Positions 1-9,541 of a DNA stretch of 64,000 bases are shown one piece after another. How positions within the stretch are numbered: position 1 is the stretch's first letter; each line of letters opens with the position of its first letter. A program made the position numbers and the translations under genes. The notes beneath the pieces are model-generated. The model was not told where the DNA came from. It saw only the letters and a program-made list of their open reading frames with translations, and searched no databases. This stretch comes from Blattabacterium cuenoti (lineage in GTDB: Bacteria > Bacteroidota > Bacteroidia > Flavobacteriales > Blattabacteriaceae): NCBI RefSeq assembly GCF_014251995.1, contig NZ_CP059205.1, forward strand, positions 434,001-498,000, given 5' to 3'.

Positions 1-293
1 ATGCATATAGAAAATTACAAGATAATGTTCCACAAGAAGTGAAAAAAACAAGATTGAAAGAAATTATTGATTTACAAAGAAAACATTCGTTGCTCAGAAT
101 GAAAGAATATTTAGGAAAAATACAAGAAATTTTAATAGAAGGTGAATCTAAAAAAAACAATCAATATTGGTATGGAAGAAATACTCAAAATTTAGTTGCA
201 GTTTTTCCTAAAGGTTTCTATAAAATAGGAGATATTGCACATATAAAAATTATAGAAACTACTTCAGCTACTTTAATTGGAAAAACTATATAA
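1..293 (+). CDS. miaB: MiaB, tRNA-2-methylthio-N6-dimethylallyladenosine synthase (3' end only)
   Basis: The open frame runs in from the left edge (first full codon at base 3), so the 5' part is outside the window. The visible residues carry the end of the radical-SAM protein (DNVPQEVKKTRLKEIIDLQ, a conserved MiaB stretch) followed by a C-terminal TRAM RNA-binding domain that starts near EILIEGESK and ends with LIGKTI. MiaB adds the methylthio group to i6A37 of tRNAs, the base made by MiaA, which is also encoded in this window at 19.6 kb. The [4Fe-4S] cysteines are not visible here. The GTG at 39 is internal and not a start. The next gene begins 19 bases downstream, so the two are probably cotranscribed. 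Confidence 0.9.
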   Translation, partial: AYRKLQDNVPQEVKKTRLKEIIDLQRKHSLLRMKEYLGKIQEILIEGESKKNNQYWYGRNTQNLVAVFPKGFYKIGDIAHIKIIETTSATLIGKTI

Positions 294-312
294 AAATTGA
301 TATGTAAATAAC

Positions 313-1557
313 ATGGAATTTATCCAAAAAATAAAACAAAAATTTGGAATTGTTGGATCTGATTATGCCCTACATAGATCCTTAGAAAGAGCTATGCAAG
401 TAGCTCCTACAGACATATCTGTATTAGTACTTGGAGAAAGTGGAGTAGGAAAAGAATTCATTCCAAAAATTATTCATCAATTATCTTCTAGAAAACATCA
501 TTCTTATATTGCTGTAAATTGTGGGGCTATTCCTGAAGGAACTATTGACAGTGAACTTTTTGGGCATGAAAAAGGATCTTTCACGGGAGCTACAAGTATG
601 AGAAAAGGTTATTTTGAAGGAGCCAATGGTGGAACTATATTTTTAGATGAAATAGGAGAACTACCTTTAAGTACACAAGTACGTCTCCTCAGGATATTGG
701 AATCAGGAGAATTTATAAAAGTAGGATCTTCAAAAATTCAAAAAACTAATATACGAATTGTTTCTGCTACTAATTTGAATATGATAGAGTCTATACAAAA
801 AGGTAAATTTAGAGAAGATTTATACTATAGACTTAACACAGTTCAGATTAATGTTCCTCCTTTACGATTTCGTAAAAATGATATCAAATTTTTATTCAAA
901 AAATTTGCTAATGATTTCGCTGAAAAATATCATATGCCATCAGTGATCTTAACGGAAGAATCTTTAAAATATTTAGAAGATTACCCTTGGCCAGGAAATA
1001 TAAGACAATTAAAAAATCTTGTAGAACAAATTTCTGTAGTAGAAAAAAAACGTGAGATTTCTGTAGAAAAATTAAAAGAATACATTCCAGAAAATATTCC
1101 TTCAATATCACTTTCTAAAACATTTTTCCAAGATCTACCTAGGGAAAGAGATTTCCTTTACAAAATTCTTTTTGATATGAAAAAAAATTTAAACAATTTA
1201 AAAAACATAACATTTAAAATGATTAAAAATCATACTGATACAAGATTTATTAAAGAAAATCAACAACTTATGGAAAAAGTTTTCGGAAAAACAATTTATG
1301 ATAGAGATAATTCTATTTTTCAATTAAAGGATTCATCTAGATATAATAAAGATTCAAATCAACTTTATTATGAAGAAGTAGAAGAAGACCAATCTAAATC
1401 ATCGGATAAATTATCTTCTTTTTCTTTACAAACAAAAGAAATAGAATTTATTCAAAAAACTTTAAAAAAAAATAATGGGAAAAGAAGAAAAACTGCCAAA
1501 GAATTAGGAATTTCTGAAAGAACTCTTTATAGAAAAATAAAACAGTATGGTTTGTAA
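313..1557 (+). CDS. Sigma-54-dependent transcriptional activator (AAA+ domain plus Fis-type HTH, no receiver)
   Basis: A 414-residue bacterial enhancer-binding protein. Walker A is GESGVGKE (residues 41-48), the sigma-54 contact loop is GSFTGA (88-93, the usual form is GAFTGA), Walker B is GGTIFLDEIGE (106-116), the arginine-finger region is GKFREDLYYRLN (164-175), and sensor II is WPGNIRQL (226-233). A lysine/asparagine-rich linker of about 130 residues follows. A Fis-like helix-turn-helix (KTAKELGISERTLYRKIKQ) closes the protein. There is no N-terminal receiver, GAF or PAS domain, so activity is presumably controlled by amount or by a partner. In free-living flavobacteria a protein of this type sits between miaB and lptE-secG, as here. 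A -24/-12 promoter candidate lies about 0.8 kb downstream, before groES. The regulon is not known from this sequence. Confidence 0.92.
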   Translation: MEFIQKIKQKFGIVGSDYALHRSLERAMQVAPTDISVLVLGESGVGKEFIPKIIHQLSSRKHHSYIAVNCGAIPEGTIDSELFGHEKGSFTGATSMRKGYFEGANGGTIFLDEIGELPLSTQVRLLRILESGEFIKVGSSKIQKTNIRIVSATNLNMIESIQKGKFREDLYYRLNTVQINVPPLRFRKNDIKFLFKKFANDFAEKYHMPSVILTEESLKYLEDYPWPGNIRQLKNLVEQISVVEKKREISVEKLKEYIPENIPSISLSKTFFQDLPRERDFLYKILFDMKKNLNNLKNITFKMIKNHTDTRFIKENQQLMEKVFGKTIYDRDNSIFQLKDSSRYNKDSNQLYYEEVEEDQSKSSDKLSSFSLQTKEIEFIQKTLKKNNGKRRKTAKELGISERTLYRKIKQYGL

Positions 1558-1701
1558 TAACAATATTCAATATTTTTTTATTATAAAACTATCCAACATA
1601 AAAAACTACTATACATAAACTATAATATTACATAATATTATAATTAAATGTTACTAAATTCTAAATAAATAACCTGTATTTGAAAAATATTTTTAACAAA
1701 T

Positions 1702-1731
1702 AACAATAATTTTTTTGAGAAAATTATTGTT
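1702..1731 (+). terminator. Hairpin downstream of the sigma-54 activator, probable terminator
   Basis: A perfect 12-bp stem, AACAATAATTTT (1702-1713) with AAAATTATTGTT (1720-1731), closes a 6-base loop and is followed by TTC. It lies 145 bases after the activator gene and separates it from the decayed stretch before secG. A shorter A/T-only inverted repeat (10 bp arms, 2-base centre) is at 1621-1642. The U-run is short, so termination is inferred. Confidence 0.5.
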
Positions 1732-1792
1732 TTCATTAATCTAAATCAATCTCAAAAAAATATTATTTCCTCAGTTTTTTTGATAAACTAAA

Positions 1793-2044
1793 AAAGTTAA
1801 AAATATTGGTATATTATTGTACATATGTTTGGGAATTTTATAAACAAGGAATGCATACGTTAGAACTTTAAGAATAAAAAATATTCAATGAAAATTAAAA
1901 ACATATCCTGTAAAATTATTTCTGAAAATATATTTTTTTAATAAAAAATTGAATACAATATTTAAAGAATTAAATAATCTTAAAGTTTATATTAGATTTA
2001 ATAAATCTAGAATTAAACATCAAAAAAATATTTATTCAAATTAA
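1793..2044 (+). pseudogene. lptE: Possible relic of lptE (LPS-assembly lipoprotein)
   Basis: Bases 1558-2090 hold no intact gene. In flavobacteria lptE normally sits between the sigma-54 activator and secG. Pieces that could be its remains appear in order: KVKNIGILLYICLGI (from 1793, like a signal peptide with its cysteine), then in another frame YKQGMHTLEL (from 1839), then in a third KTYPVKLF and KKLNTIFKELNN (within 1892-2044). These recall the CGIYSF...KT.(S)V..F...(L)..F.E.L pattern at the start of Bacteroidota LptE. There are several frame changes and no usable start. The match is by eye and weak; the position is the stronger argument. Confidence 0.3.
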
Positions 2045-2090
2045 TGTTAATTAAACTAATTAAATAATAAACTTCGTAAAACATATAAAA

Positions 2091-2324
2091 ATGCCTCTTA
2101 TCACGACTATATTAGGATTTATTATTATAATAACATGTTTCTTTTTTATATTAATTGTTTTAATACAAACTCCTAAAAAAGAAAGTATTAATCAAAATTT
2201 TATAGAAAAAGATTTCAAATTTCTTGGAGTTAAAAAAACAAATATTTTTATAGAAAATATTACTTGGTTTTTATCTGTTACTATATTTTTTCTGACTTTA
2301 TTGTTTAACTATTTTTTGAAATAA
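2091..2324 (+). CDS. secG: SecG, preprotein translocase subunit
   Basis: A 77-residue protein with two membrane spans (about residues 3-27 and 54-76) joined by a polar loop. The first span ends with the SecG hallmark LIVLIQTPK, close to the usual VLLQ-x-P-K. The glycine-rich loop of free-living SecG has been lost, which makes it shorter than typical Bacteroidota SecG. It works with SecYE in the inner membrane; SecE and YajC are also in this window. Location just before groES-groEL is the usual flavobacterial arrangement. Identification rests on topology, the motif and context. Confidence 0.85.
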   Translation: MPLITTILGFIIIITCFFFILIVLIQTPKKESINQNFIEKDFKFLGVKKTNIFIENITWFLSVTIFFLTLLFNYFLK

Positions 2325-2383
2325 ATTATGTCATAATGACATTAAAAATTACTAAAATGAAAAAAAATCCAAAATTTTTTATT

Positions 2384-2399
2384 TGGCATGTTTTTGGCT
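2384..2399 (+). promoter_or_regulatory. Candidate sigma-54 (-24/-12) promoter of groES-groEL
   Basis: TGGCAT-N5-TGGCT at 2384-2399 fits the sigma-54 consensus TGGCAC-N5-TTGCW with two mismatches. It keeps the near-invariant GG (2385-2386) and GC (2397-2398) at the exact 12-base pitch. The predicted start near 2410 gives a leader of about 35 bases to groES. An overlapping housekeeping-type Bacteroidota promoter is also possible (TTTG at 2382-2385 and TAAATTAT at 2404-2411, spacer 18), so the assignment is not settled. Confidence 0.5.
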
Positions 2400-2446
2400 G
2401 TTGTAAATTATTAGTATCATAAACTTTAAAAATTATTTAAAATATG

Positions 2447-2722
2447 ATGGAAGTAAAGATTAAACCTTTATCAGATCGTGTGCTTGTACAACCTGATCCT
2501 GCTGAAACAAAAACATCTTCAGGTATTATTATTCCTGATACAGCAAAAGAAAAGCCTCAAAAGGGAACTATTGTAGCAGTGGGAAAAGGGAAAAAAGATG
2601 AACCTATGATTCTAAAAGAAGGAGATAGAATTTTATACGGTAAATATTCTGGAACAGAATTAAAATGGGAAGGCGAAGAATATCTTATTATGCGAGTATC
2701 TGACGTAATAGCTATTATATAA
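2447..2722 (+). CDS. groES: GroES co-chaperonin
   Basis: Ninety-one residues, full length for GroES (Cpn10). It starts [16 protein letters not shown], has the mobile-loop region [17 protein letters not shown] that docks on GroEL, and ends with the [14 protein letters not shown] beta strand. I chose the second of two consecutive ATGs (2444 and 2447) because MEVKIKPL matches the family. It caps the GroEL folding chamber in the cytoplasm and is followed by groEL after 62 bases. A good -24/-12 promoter candidate lies about 35 bases before the start. GroESL is usually very abundant in insect endosymbionts. Confidence 0.98.
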   Translation: MEVKIKPLSDRVLVQPDPAETKTSSGIIIPDTAKEKPQKGTIVAVGKGKKDEPMILKEGDRILYGKYSGTELKWEGEEYLIMRVSDVIAII

Positions 2723-2772
2723 TGGATTATACTTAGATTTCATTGTATATAACTTTTTATAAATTTATTTAA

Positions 2773-4425
<1,653 letters not shown>

Positions 4426-4473
4426 CTTGTAATAAGTAATTTAATTTTACATTATTTTATTTTTTAGTTTTTT

Positions 4474-4512
4474 AAAAAAAATAGTGTCTTTGCCTAAAGA
4501 CACTATTTTTTT
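4474..4512. terminator. Bidirectional rho-independent terminator between groEL and the kdsC-like gene
   Basis: A perfect stem, TAGTGTCTTT (4482-4491) with AAAGACACTA (4496-4505), encloses a GCCT loop and is flanked by an A-run before and a T-run after. It can serve both convergent transcripts: groEL on plus, and the phosphatase on minus, whose stop lies 25 bases away. Confidence 0.85.
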
Positions 4513-4536
4513 AGCTTATATTAATTAATTTAAAAT

Positions 4537-5035
4537 TTAAAACCAGTTGTTTTGAACTCTTAAGGTTTTTTCAATAACATCTCTAACACATCCCCTCCCT
4601 CCTTTTTTTGGAGAAACATATTTAGATATATCCTTAACCTCTTGAACTGCATCCACTGGAGAACAAGGTAAAGCTACAGACTTCATAATTTCGATATCCG
4701 GAATATCATCTCCCATATAAAGAATTTTTTTTTTTAATCTTTAAAAGATTACAATATTCATCCAAACACTTTTTCTTATTACCCACACCTTGATAAATAT
4801 GTTTAATGTTTAAATTTCTTAGACGACGAAAAACCATTAAATCCGACCCTCTTGTAATAACACATAAATTGTACCCTTTTTTTTCCGCTATTTGAATAGC
4901 AAATCCGTCTTTAACGAACATTTGACGAACTAAATTTCCATTTGGAAAAAGATTTAAAGTACAATTTGTTAACACTCCATCAACGTCAAATACGAAAGTG
5001 TTAATGTCATTCATTATATTCATGTAATTTTTCAT
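4537..5035 (-). CDS. kdsC: KdsC-like HAD phosphatase (3-deoxy-D-manno-octulosonate 8-phosphate phosphatase), frameshifted in a poly(A) tract
   Basis: The gene is in two frames. The first part (5035 to about 4706) has HAD motif I DVDGVLT (residues 17-23) and motif II ITRGSD, and breaks at NSLYGR-stop. In the neighbouring frame the protein continues as LYMGDDIPDIEIMKS (HAD motif III) through SPKKGGRGCVRDVIEKTL to QNNWF-stop at 4537. The switch point is an 11-A tract on the coding strand (T-run 4725-4735); one A fewer would restore about 165 residues, normal for KdsC. The enzyme dephosphorylates KDO-8-P in LPS inner-core synthesis, but related HAD enzymes act on other sugars, so the substrate is inferred. 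Transcriptional slippage could yield some full-length protein; sequencing error or true decay are alternatives. Confidence 0.75.
4725..4735 (-). other. 11-A slippery tract interrupting the kdsC-like gene
   Basis: Eleven T on plus, read as eleven A in the message. The reading frame before the tract and the conserved frame after it differ by one base; ten A would join them. Confidence 0.85.
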
Positions 5036-5130
5036 AATCTAATCATTTCTTACATTAAAAAAATTTTTCATAAAAAGATTTTAAAAAATGAATACAATAT
5101 CAAGATCAATAATATAGAAAAAGTAAATAT

Positions 5131-5538
5131 TTAAATATCTTCAAAATTAATACTTGTGAAATCTTTTACTTTTGAAGTTTTTTTTTGCTCTTCTTTAGCA
5201 GTAGATTCTTGATTTTGATTATACATAGAAGAATGGTTTTTAAAATCTTTTTGGTGACGTTCCGAAATAACTTCTCTACCCTTTTCATTAATAATAAATC
5301 GAATCATGTCATCAAGTATACTCTGAAACTTAGAAAAATCTTCTTTATATAAATAAATTTTGTGTTTTTTATAAGTTACTTCTCCTGTTTCAGAAAAATT
5401 TTTTTTACTTTCGGTAATAGTTAAATAATAGTCACCAGCTCTTGTTTCTCGTGCATCAAAAAAATAAGTCCTACTACCAGTTTTTAGAGTCCGTGAACAA
5501 ATTTCATTTCTCTCTTTGAGATTTTCTTTTTCGTCCAT
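5131..5538 (-). CDS. PUR-domain (DUF3276) nucleic-acid-binding protein
   Basis: A 135-residue protein of the Bacteroidota DUF3276 family, related to the PUR-alpha fold. The conserved part is residues 13-90: SRTLKTGSRTYFFDARETRAGDYYLTITESK, then a basic strand and EDFSKFQSILDDMIRFI. A charged, low-complexity tail follows and ends FTSINFEDI. PUR proteins bind single-stranded DNA or RNA (for example BpuR in Borrelia); the role in Bacteroidota is not established. It lies between the phosphatase and the ABC exporter on the same strand, with spacers under 100 bases. No catalytic residues are expected. Confidence 0.85.
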   Translation of the reverse strand: MDEKENLKERNEICSRTLKTGSRTYFFDARETRAGDYYLTITESKKNFSETGEVTYKKHKIYLYKEDFSKFQSILDDMIRFIINEKGREVISERHQKDFKNHSSMYNQNQESTAKEEQKKTSKVKDFTSINFEDI

Positions 5539-5612
5539 TTCAAAAAATATTATAGTTTTAAAGCAAATCTAAATAAAAAATGTAGAATAACTATTCAAAT
5601 TTAATTTTTTTT

Positions 5613-7328
5613 TTAATTATGAGATTTATAATATTTAATCTTTGATATTTTTCCATTTTTTAACATAATAAATAAATCAAAATTGGACACATAAGAAAAA
5701 TCATGAGTAATAATAATAATAGTACTTTTTCTTAAACATTTTTTAACACAGTAAATAATTGATTTTCTAGTTTTTTGATCTATAGAAGAAAAACTATCAT
5801 CAAATATAAGAATTTTAGGATTCCTTATAAGAGCTCTTGCTATACATATCCTCTGTTTTTGTCCTCCGGATAAAGAAAATCCTTTTTCACCTATAATTGT
5901 TTTATATCCATTTTTGAAATTTAATATTTCTCCTGCTATCATTGCTTTTTTAGCAGCTTCATGAACTTTATGTGAAGTAACAAATTTTTCTGTACTTCCT
6001 ACAGCTATATTGTTATAAATTGAATCTGAAAAAATAAAGGATTCTTGAGGAACATAACCTATATTTTTCCTAAATTTGTATAAATTTAGTTTTTTTAAAG
6101 AATAGTTATCTATTAATACTTCTCCCTGATCTGGATCATATAAACGAGAAATTAATCTACCTATGGTAGTTTTTCCTGATCCTGTTTCTCCCGTTAATAC
6201 CAAAGTTTTTCCCTTCATTAAGGTAAATGATATTTTATTAATTGTTTTATTTTTATTATTATTTCCATAAATGAAACTAACATTTTTAAATTGTATTTTT
6301 CCAGAAATTTTTTTATCTATCAAATTTTCATTAAGAATTGTTGGTTTTTTTTTCAAAAATTCACAAATCCTCATTTGTGATACTTTAGCTCTTTCTGCAA
6401 TAGAAACTACCCAGCCAAATACAATGAAAGGAAAAATTAAAATATTAATATATGTAAACAATTCGGCAATAGTTCCTATTTCCTTTATTTCTCCTTTAAA
6501 ATATCCCATTCCTCCAAAAAAAAGAATTAAAAATTGACTAGTTCCTATAAAAAATATTATTATGGAAGACAAAATAGTATTTACTTTAATTAATTCTATA
6601 TTCTTTTTATGAAATTCAGATATAATTTTATTATGTTTTTTTTGAAAAAAAGATTCTGCAACAAATGATTTAATAATATGAATTCCAGAGAAAGTATCCT
6701 GAATAAAAGAACATATAAAAGATTGATGATCTTGAACATCTTTACTTTTTCTAGTAATGAAAATACTTACATTATAAACAAAAATAAAAAGAATCGGAAT
6801 AGGTAAAATTATGTAAAAAGTAAGAACTTTATCAAGTCTTAACATTTGTATAAAAACCATAAAGAAAAGAACAATAAGATTTACAAAATACATTATTCCA
6901 GGACCTATATACTGTCTTATAAAAGAAACATCTTCCGTTAGTCGATTCATTAAATCACCAGTAGAATTTTCTTTATAAAAAGATAAACTTAACTTCTGGT
7001 AATGTGAAAAAATATCATTTTTCATGTCAAATTCTATCATTCTGGAAGTTGTAATAATGCATTGTCTCATATAATATTTAACAAAACTTCCAACAACTGG
7101 AATTATTAAAATAATACTAGTATAAATGAAAATTTCTTTTAAAAAAAAAGGATTTGATGTACTTGAAAAATTAACAATCAAATCTTTGATTGCATTAATA
7201 GATTTTCCTATATAAGGAATAGGAAGAATGGTTAAAATATTTGATATTAATATTAGCAAGAAACCTAAACACAAACGTAATTTATACCGTAAATAATATT
7301 TTTTGCTAAAAGCAAATAAACTATTCAT
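5613..7328 (-). CDS. ABC exporter, fused permease and ATPase (MsbA/Mdl-like)
   Basis: A 571-residue half-transporter. The six-helix membrane domain covers residues 1-320 and the nucleotide-binding domain 345-571. Motifs seen: Walker A GETGSGKTT (380-388), Q-loop VPQES, signature LSGGQKQR (486-493), Walker B ILIFDD (506-511) and switch histidine ITHD. The residue after the Walker B aspartate is D, not the usual catalytic E (ILIFDDSFSSID), a pattern also seen in MdlA-like exporters and degenerate sites. The MsbA family flips lipid A-core; Mdl-type exporters have less certain substrates. It is divergent from nusB with an 89-base gap that should hold both promoters. The specific substrate is not shown by the sequence. 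Confidence 0.85.
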   Translation of the reverse strand: MNSLFAFSKKYYLRYKLRLCLGFLLILISNILTILPIPYIGKSINAIKDLIVNFSSTSNPFFLKEIFIYTSIILIIPVVGSFVKYYMRQCIITTSRMIEFDMKNDIFSHYQKLSLSFYKENSTGDLMNRLTEDVSFIRQYIGPGIMYFVNLIVLFFMVFIQMLRLDKVLTFYIILPIPILFIFVYNVSIFITRKSKDVQDHQSFICSFIQDTFSGIHIIKSFVAESFFQKKHNKIISEFHKKNIELIKVNTILSSIIIFFIGTSQFLILFFGGMGYFKGEIKEIGTIAELFTYINILIFPFIVFGWVVSIAERAKVSQMRICEFLKKKPTILNENLIDKKISGKIQFKNVSFIYGNNNKNKTINKISFTLMKGKTLVLTGETGSGKTTIGRLISRLYDPDQGEVLIDNYSLKKLNLYKFRKNIGYVPQESFIFSDSIYNNIAVGSTEKFVTSHKVHEAAKKAMIAGEILNFKNGYKTIIGEKGFSLSGGQKQRICIARALIRNPKILIFDDSFSSIDQKTRKSIIYCVKKCLRKSTIIIITHDFSYVSNFDLFIMLKNGKISKIKYYKSHN

Positions 7329-7417
7329 TAAAAATTCAAAATTTAAGTATTGATTTTTTGTTTATATAATTGTATATAAACATATTATTTTATGTATAAA
7401 TAAATTTTCTAACAAAA

Positions 7418-8377
7418 ATGTCAATAAGACGATATTTTAGAATAAGAAGCTTGCAATTTCTATATGCTCAACATTTATCTAAGATGGATTCAAATGAAGT
7501 AGAAAAAAATATGCTTCAAAACATTAAAGAATTACATAATTTATATATATCTCTTCTTTGTTTGATATTAAAAATCAAAGAAAATGCTTTGAATATAATA
7601 AACATAGTAAAAAAAAATCCAAATTTAAACAATAAAATAAACATAAATTCTATAAAAAAATTTGCTTCTAATTCTGTTATAAAAATATTGTCTAACAATA
7701 ATTATTTGATAACTGAATACAGTTCTATAAATGAAAATTCTGGAAAAATCTCATGGAAAAAACAAGATAAATATATTCTTTTTCTTTTACAAGAAATGCA
7801 TAAATCTATTCTAGATAAAAAATATTTTGACAAACCTTGTTCTTCTTTTGAAGAAGAAAAAAATAGTCTTGTAAAATATTATAAAAATATTATAATTCCT
7901 AATAAAAAATTAGTGGAATATATAGAAGATTTATACCTTATCAATGGAAAAGAAAATTTACGTATAGCTCACAATATGGTATGTAAAACATTACAGTTTA
8001 TAAAATATTCTACTCCTTCAAATTTTGAATTATATAATGTTTATAAGAACAATGAGAATAAAAAATTCATCATTAATTTATATAGGAATACAATTTCTCA
8101 TAAAAAAGAATTTAATAAATTGATAAGCTCTACATCAAATAATTGGGATATTAAAAGAATATCAATAATAGATTTAATTATATTGCAAATGGCTATTTGT
8201 GAATTTTTATATTTCCCAAATATACCTCCAAAAGCTACCATAAATGAGTATATAGAAATTACAAAAATTTTTTGTATGAAAAAAAGTAAAATTTTTATCA
8301 ATGGAATATTAGATCAAATATTTAAATTTCTAAAAAAAAAGAATAAAATATTTAAAATTGGAGAAGGTCTTTTATAA
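7418..8377 (+). CDS. nusB: NusB, transcription antitermination factor (long Bacteroidota form)
   Basis: A 319-residue protein. The N-terminus SIRRYFRIRSLQFLYAQ is the typical NusB opening (R-x-x-A/S-L-Q-x-L-Y) and the C-terminal 110 residues form the NusB fold, with WDIKRISIIDLIILQMAICEF and PPKATINEYIEITKIF. The long lysine/asparagine-rich middle is normal for Bacteroidota NusB (about 300 residues versus about 140 in E. coli). NusB with NusE binds boxA in rRNA leaders. It heads a plus-strand run nusB-yajC-coaE-bTHX with short or overlapping junctions. Confidence 0.92.
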   Translation: MSIRRYFRIRSLQFLYAQHLSKMDSNEVEKNMLQNIKELHNLYISLLCLILKIKENALNIINIVKKNPNLNNKININSIKKFASNSVIKILSNNNYLITEYSSINENSGKISWKKQDKYILFLLQEMHKSILDKKYFDKPCSSFEEEKNSLVKYYKNIIIPNKKLVEYIEDLYLINGKENLRIAHNMVCKTLQFIKYSTPSNFELYNVYKNNENKKFIINLYRNTISHKKEFNKLISSTSNNWDIKRISIIDLIILQMAICEFLYFPNIPPKATINEYIEITKIFCMKKSKIFINGILDQIFKFLKKKNKIFKIGEGLL

Positions 8378-8425
8378 GAAATATTTTTAATGAAAATTGA
8401 AATTAATTTTATAAATTACTAATCT

Positions 8426-8791
8426 ATGTGTTTTTCATCTTTATTACATTTATTTTTTTTATCACAACAAAATTCTATTGTAAGCACTATTTGGATGTTT
8501 GCATTAATTTTAATTATATTTTATTTTTTTATAATACGTCCTCAAATAAAAAAACAAAAAATTGAAAAAAAATTTCAGGAAAATCTAAAAATAGGAAATT
8601 ATATAGTGACAAATTCAGGAATACATGGGAAAATTGTAAAAATTATAAATGTTTTTTTTATTATAGAAACTATTTCAGGAAAAATTAAACTTGAAAAAAA
8701 TACAATCTCAAGAGATTTAACACAATTACGTTATAATAGTGAAAATGAGAATACTATCAATTGCAAAAACGATAAAAAAGAAAAAAAATGA
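8426..8791 (+). CDS. yajC: YajC, Sec translocon accessory subunit
   Basis: A 121-residue membrane protein with one span (about residues 19-38) running into the YajC signature FYFFIIRPQIKKQK, then a cytoplasmic beta-rich domain (ENLKIGNYIVTNSGIHGKIVKI). YajC associates with SecDF in the inner membrane. Its last four bases overlap the start of coaE, a sign of translational coupling. The tail is lysine/asparagine-rich, as in other proteins of this genome. The nusB-yajC-coaE order is the common flavobacterial one. Confidence 0.93.
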   Translation: MCFSSLLHLFFLSQQNSIVSTIWMFALILIIFYFFIIRPQIKKQKIEKKFQENLKIGNYIVTNSGIHGKIVKIINVFFIIETISGKIKLEKNTISRDLTQLRYNSENENTINCKNDKKEKK

Positions 8792-9441
8792 AGTTTTTAC
8801 TAGTAGGTATTACAGGAAAAATGGGAACTGGAAAAAGTTTATTTTCTTCTTTTTTAAGGAAAAGAGGAATCCCTGTTTATTCATCAGATAAAAGAGGAAC
8901 AATATTAATGAATACAATAAATGTTATAAAAAAAAATATCATTAAATATTTTGGAGAAAATTCTTATTACAAAAAAGAAAAAGAAGGAGAAAAAAAAATA
9001 AATAAATATTACCTTTCAAAAATTGTTTTCAATGATCCTAATGCATTAAAATTATTATGTTCTATTATTCATCCATGGATTTCAATTGATTTTAAAAAAT
9101 GGATATTCTCTATTATTCAACAAAATAAAATTCTTCCATTTCTTTTTATAAAAGAATCAGCATTATTATTTGAAAGTGGAAGTTATAAAGAATGTAATTT
9201 TATTATTAATATAATTTCTCCTAAAAAAAAAATGATTAAAAGAATTATTAAAAGAGATAACTTAAAAGAATATCAAATTATAAATCGATTAAAAAATCAA
9301 ATATCCAATAAAAAAAGAAAAGAAAAATCTAATATTATAATTAGAAATTATTCATCTATAGATTATTTACAAAACCAAGAAAATAAAATTTTTAAATTTC
9401 TGGAAAAATTATATACTAATCAATATGGGAAAAGGAGATAA
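8788..9441 (+). CDS. coaE: CoaE, dephospho-CoA kinase
   Basis: A 217-residue P-loop kinase catalysing the last step of coenzyme A synthesis. It opens FLLVGITGKMGTGKS, where GKMGTGKS is the Walker A motif, followed by VYSSDKRG (the conserved D after the P-loop) and ESALLFESGSY (family motif xPLLFE). It overlaps yajC by four bases at its start and the bTHX gene by 17 bases at its end. Length and motifs are complete, with no sign of decay. Confidence 0.93.
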   Translation: MKFLLVGITGKMGTGKSLFSSFLRKRGIPVYSSDKRGTILMNTINVIKKNIIKYFGENSYYKKEKEGEKKINKYYLSKIVFNDPNALKLLCSIIHPWISIDFKKWIFSIIQQNKILPFLFIKESALLFESGSYKECNFIINIISPKKKMIKRIIKRDNLKEYQIINRLKNQISNKKRKEKSNIIIRNYSSIDYLQNQENKIFKFLEKLYTNQYGKRR

Positions 9442-9532
9442 AAAAACTAAAAGAGGAAAAATCAGGAAAAAAACTTACGGAAATCTTCGTCCCAATCCAA
9501 GAAATGCAAGAAAAAAGAAGAAACAAAATTGA
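9425..9532 (+). CDS. 30S ribosomal protein bTHX
   Basis: A 35-residue, very basic peptide beginning MGKGDKKTKRGKI and ending GNLRPNPRNARKKKKQN, the Bacteroidota bTHX (Thx/S31e-like) pattern of GKGDKKTxRGKI...GxLRP. bTHX sits at the top of the 30S head and stabilises its RNA. The ATG lies inside the last codons of coaE in another frame, overlapping by 17 bases, so it is probably translated by coupling. Small size makes it easy to miss. Confidence 0.88.
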   Translation: MGKGDKKTKRGKIRKKTYGNLRPNPRNARKKKKQN

Positions 9533-9541
9533 AAATATTAT

